Part shown: positions 34,027 through 35,700 of the stretch, in pieces
Position numbering within the stretch: the stretch's first letter is position 1
Layout of the letters: each line of letters starts with the position of its first letter
DNA from: Spirochaetales bacterium
Lineage (GTDB): Bacteria > Spirochaetota > Spirochaetia > SZUA-6 > RPPD01
Direction: 5' to 3'
NCBI GenBank assembly: GCA_016934415.1
Contig: JAFGSW010000073.1
Coordinates: 1-35,700, forward strand
Length of the DNA stretch: 35,700 nt
Made by a program: the position numbers and the translations under genes
The notes under the pieces: generated by a model
What the model saw: only the letters and a program-made list of their open reading frames with translations
The model's database searches: none
Told to the model about the DNA's origin: nothing

Positions 34027-34145
34027 TTTTTCAATCTTATTTTTAGGGGGTGATCGACTGGATTTCTCAAGAGAAACGGGAATTACGCGCTGGATCAACT
34101 TGCGCATCGAAGAGAAGAGCTACGGATGAACGCGGATGAGGAAAG
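34027..34145 (+). repeat. R2 and R1 repeats, second copy
   Basis: R2 (about 34027-34110) aligns with 32172-32258 and ends in the same 'tgcgcatcg'. R1 (about 34118-34145, 'gctacggatgaacgcgg') follows at once, as at 32260. R3 is absent here. The element overlaps the 3' end of the frameshifted gene that follows. The rest of the gap 33823-34026 holds no gene. Confidence 0.65.
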
Positions 34146-34788
34146 GAGGGGGGAAGGATTTGGGCGAAGGCGGGGCGGGTTCCCGTGGGCGCGCGGTTTC
34201 TTTGTCGTTCCCCGCTGAAGGCTTTCCTCCAATAGGGTTCGCCTTCGAAAACCAGTCTGTAATCGACGGCGAATTTTTTGCCGTTCATTACCACGGCGCC
34301 TTTCGGTTTCTCGCTTCGCAGCAGTATTACCAAGTCGTCCAGTAAATCGTACTCCAGATAAATGGAATATGAATCCTCATGGCGTTTGACGGTATAGGGT
34401 GAATTCAAATCCGGCCAATCCTTCGGCCAAAAAACGGATTCTTCGGGCGCATAGTCATAGGGCCAGGCCATCACTTCGATATATTGTGGACGCCACACCT
34501 CTCCTTTTTCCTGCAGCAGACACATTAAATGGGAATAAATGGACCAGACCGATGTATCCAGTTTTTCGTTGTAGGCGGGAAGCTTGAGGAATCCGTTTTC
34601 GAGTAATAAATCAATGTGCCGTCCGTGTAGAGGCAGGCGAGAGGGGTGTCCGAGCCGATGACCATCGCCCATGGATCGGTTTGAATGACGGCGAAGAGCG
34701 GAATCCGGCCTTCGTAAGGATTGAAATCCTGCGAATGGACTCCGAGGCACATAAAAAACATCATTAATGCGGTTATCGCTCTTTTCAT
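34067..34788 (-). pseudogene. Frameshifted secreted protein of unknown function
   Basis: A signal peptide (MKRAITALMMFFMCLGVHSQ) begins at ATG 34788 after GGGGAGG, and the mature part reads DFNPYEGRIPLFAVIQTDP up to about ACLYTDGTLIYYS. The frame then shifts near 34600, where one base appears missing. The sequence continues in another frame with ENGFLKLPAYNEKLDTSVWS, YIEVMAWPYDYAPEE and KPKGAVVMNGKKFAVDYRLV. The frame ends inside the R2/R1 repeats, so its last 30 or so residues are repeat-derived and the true C-terminus may be lost. It could be one intact gene with a sequencing error. The family is not recognised. Confidence 0.65.
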
Positions 34789-34909
34789 ACGTCCTCCCCG
34801 CTGGAAATCACGCGCGGCGTTTTGCGGCTCGGCGAAGCCGCCGCTGCGCCGGCGTCGCCTGACGCGGCGGGCGATCGCCGTCACGCGTCTACCGTACCTT
34901 ACAAAAAGA

Positions 34910-35264
34910 TTATTTTTCAAGCGGATACGTTTTTTCCAATTTTTCAAATATCGCGTTTATTTTATTCACCAATATTTCGGAAGACGGTTCATCCCAATCC
35001 AATAATATGGCGTACGTCTCGGCGTTGTCGTTTAGGGACAGTAATACGACCGGAGCGCCTATAATTGCCGAACGATCGTTGAAATTCGGGGTTCGTTCGA
35101 TGGCGGCCGAATCCAGGAGCTCGTAGTAAAAGCCGATCTTGTCCGGAACGCTCGTATCCGTATATTTTTTTTTGTTCATTGAGTTGAGCCTTGATTGCAT
35201 CGTTTTTATTGCAGCACGCCGGAAAAACCATGAAGGGCAGAAAGAAAAAAAATCTCTTTTCCAA
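34910..35264 (-). pseudogene. Small lipoprotein split at a poly-A run
   Basis: A lipoprotein signal (EKRFFFFLPFMVFPACC) begins at TTG 35264, after GAGGAG. It continues as NKNDAIKAQLNEQKK and then meets nine consecutive A (plus-strand T at 35165-35173), where the frame must shift. Beyond it the protein continues as YTDTSVPDKIGFYYELLDS to VNKINAIFEKLEK, ending at 34910. A second run (A8 on the plus strand, 35245-35252) lies in the signal region. Whether this is a phase-variable gene, slippage, or a read error cannot be told from sequence. The mature half looks soluble, with a compact alpha/beta pattern. Confidence 0.6.
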
Positions 35265-35418
35265 TTTAGGTTTCTCCTCTTTGAAGAGACCGCGCACGCG
35301 TCCGCATCTCATGCCCTTTTCAACGTGTCAGACGGAACCGATCGCGGTCAACATTGTGCGCCTTCGACGCCGTGCCAAGTATGGCGTTAAGGCGTTGTCA
35401 GGCGTGGCGGCGCGTTTA

Positions 35419-35700
35419 TCAATAAAAATCCATTTTCTCGCCGGAAACAACCACATAATCGTTCAGGGAATGGGGAATAATAAATTGCGTCCCGATAAAA
35501 TACGGTATGTATATTCTCCAACCAATGGAAGATTTAGTCTGGTGCTCTTGAAGCAGTTTTTCATATTGTTCGGTATTGAATATTTCAGTCAGCGGCCATT
35601 CCCTGATTCTCCTGCCGTCAATATCGTATTTGATCAGGGCATGGTCGTGTCCCATGTGATACCAATCGTCGAACGTAAAAATAATCCCGTCGTCGGAAAT
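35419..35700 (-). CDS. Partial hypothetical protein, C-terminal part
   Basis: The frame enters from the right edge and stops at 35419. The visible 93 residues start ISDDGIIFTFDDWYHMGHD and continue through KYDIDGRRIREWPLTEIFN to VVVSGEKMDFY. An ATG at 35655 lacks a ribosome site, and the frame is open beyond it, so the start lies outside. The alternating D/G and aromatic pattern resembles a WD- or NHL-like sensor strand (KYDIDGRRIREWPL), but this is weak. No family is assigned. Confidence 0.6.
   Translation of the reverse strand: MSDDGIIFTFDDWYHMGHDHALIKYDIDGRRIREWPLTEIFNTEQYEKLLQEHQTKSSIGWRIYIPYFIGTQFIIPHSLNDYVVVSGEKMDFY

Overview
The window is GC-rich bacterial chromosome in which genes alternate with repeat-laden gaps. 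The best guess is a free-living or environmental spirochaete, possibly near the Leptospira lineage. The hints are a caspase-like protein carrying GLFN-type surface repeats that resemble Leptospira LA_2272-type proteins, several lipoprotein signals with loose lipoboxes, and a rich set of c-di-GMP/cAMP/ECF-sigma signalling genes. No rRNA, tRNA, CRISPR array, phage module or transposase gene was seen, so the taxonomic call is an inference from style only.

Layout. 1-1485: the start of an unrecognised helical protein family, a 21-bp tandem repeat array upstream of it, and a gene-poor stretch of dispersed repeats. 1486-3904 (minus): a likely operon of a four-module DUF350 membrane protein and a secreted transglutaminase-like protein. 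4071-8775: a Gfo/Idh/MocA oxidoreductase, a small lipoprotein, an HD-GYP protein followed by Era, and a PilZ protein. 8993-11982: an XRE regulator overlapping a DUF2178-like membrane protein, then a thioredoxin-like exported protein and a DipZ-type CcdA-thioredoxin fusion. 12001-13396: two damaged genes (class III cyclase; isoprenylcysteine methyltransferase-like remnant). 13535-14671: glycerate 2-kinase. 14899-18355 (minus): an ECF sigma / membrane anti-sigma / secreted caspase operon whose genes overlap by 4 bp. 18663-22538 (minus): an outer-membrane barrel protein, a membrane SpoIIE-type phosphatase and an exported membrane-anchored protein. 22917-27031: a small unknown protein and a heterodimeric ABC exporter. 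27317-30860: a CrtI-like oxidoreductase, a small membrane protein, a methyltransferase remnant and an unknown protein. 30891-32120: a full-length paralogue of the protein at the window start, again with a 21-bp array upstream. 32172-35700: modular dispersed repeats, a seven-repeat beta-propeller-like lipoprotein, two frameshifted small genes and a partial gene.

Two arrangements stand out. First, two members of the same unrecognised family (42 of 70 aligned residues identical, no gaps) lie about 30 kb apart. Each is preceded by about 13 tandem units with exactly the same 21-bp period but unrelated unit sequence. Second, a sigma factor, its membrane anti-sigma factor and an exported caspase with surface repeats form one transcription unit, which suggests envelope sensing through proteolysis.

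The window also holds several dispersed repeat families: CGGAT-rich R1, hairpin-bearing R2, a ~115-bp R3, GTTGAAAAA palindromes and a CCTGAGCG-type element. Broken genes cluster beside them. Frameshifts at homopolymers near the right end may be real decay or assembly error; raw reads would decide.
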